Assembly (NCBI GenBank): GCA_937915765.1
Contig: CALGHE010000126.1
Span: forward strand, 1-34,835
Length of the DNA: 34,835 nucleotides
Direction of reading: 5' to 3'
From: an uncultured Bacteroidales bacterium
Lineage (GTDB): Bacteria > Bacteroidota > Bacteroidia > Bacteroidales > Paludibacteraceae
Made by a program: the position numbers and the translations under genes
Shown here: piece by piece, positions 34,764 to 34,835 of the stretch
How positions within the stretch are numbered: the first letter of the stretch is position 1
How the letters are laid out: the number at the start of each line of letters is the position of its first letter
Notes under the pieces: model-generated
What the model was told of the DNA's origin: nothing
The model's database searches: none
What the model saw: only the letters and a program-made list of their open reading frames with translations

Positions 34764-34835
34764 TTATTTTACGTTATCCAGAGCATGGATAAGCCCCCCC
34801 TTGGAGGTTTTCAATGTTTTCAGGAGGCGATTCCA
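34764..34835 (-). CDS. Possible 3' end of a minus-strand gene (partial)
   Basis: From the right edge the minus strand is open for 23 codons to TAA at 34764-34766, reading WNRLLKTLKTSKGGLIHALD and three more residues. It includes a run of seven G bases. This could be a gene entering the window or chance; no family is recognised. Confidence 0.2.
   Translation of the reverse strand, partial: WNRLLKTLKTSKGGLIHALDNVK

Noticed and set aside
34774..34796. TTATCC...GGATAA hairpin as a terminator for the membrane-protein gene
   Set aside because: The six-base stem is short and no T run follows it on the plus strand.

Overview
This window comes from a member of the Bacteroidota, most likely the order Bacteroidales. 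Four signs agree: promoters of the Bacteroidetes TAnnTTTG type sit upstream of many genes; two secreted proteins carry type IX secretion system (T9SS) sorting domains; families largely restricted to the phylum are present (DUF3822, DUF4834, DUF4369 lipoproteins, AAA-ATPase/PDDEXK_9 proteins); and the cell-wall cluster has the Bacteroidota form, with a PASTA-tailed FtsI and a MurE that carries the meso-diaminopimelate motif.

Region 1 (1-10,323, minus strand) is the front of the division and cell-wall (dcw) cluster. It reads mraZ, rsmH, ftsL-like, ftsI, murE, mraY, murD, ftsW, murG, and murG runs off the left edge. Gaps are 4-42 bases, so this looks like one long transcript. It would start at a TATCTTTG promoter overlapped by two direct repeats that match known MraZ operators.

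Region 2 (10,586-14,450, minus) holds a spermidine-synthase-like methyltransferase whose start overlaps the end of a thioredoxin-fold lipoprotein gene lacking the redox cysteines. Upstream is a predicted ATPase/PDDEXK nuclease. Region 3 (14,515-21,709, minus) is a single 2,329-residue secreted protein with tandem Ig-like repeats and a T9SS type B sorting domain, bounded by its own terminator and promoter.

Region 4 (21,897-24,570, minus) is a short housekeeping operon: a one-pass membrane protein, a DUF3822 protein, rsmD and folB. An SF1 helicase (24,662, plus) is divergent from it. Region 5 (26,122-30,568, minus) carries a DUF4834 protein, metF, ftsE, hisIE, a maltose/galactoside-type acetyltransferase and hisA. 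Two short inverted-repeat elements, each flanked by TTTA on both sides, lie between ftsE and metF and between hisIE and ftsE. They look like members of a small non-autonomous mobile or palindromic repeat family.

Region 6 (30,753-34,835, mostly plus) is accessory. It has a GH10 xylanase with an N-terminal carbohydrate-binding-like region and a T9SS type A tail, then an AT-rich stretch with gene remnants, a secreted SH3-domain protein, a promoter driving a truncated AAA-ATPase gene start, and an unrecognised membrane protein. I see no rRNA, tRNA, CRISPR array or complete transposase gene. The best candidates for something new are the TTTA-flanked repeat family, the MraZ-type operator, the cysteine-less thioredoxin lipoprotein with its overlapping methyltransferase, and the DUF3822 operon.
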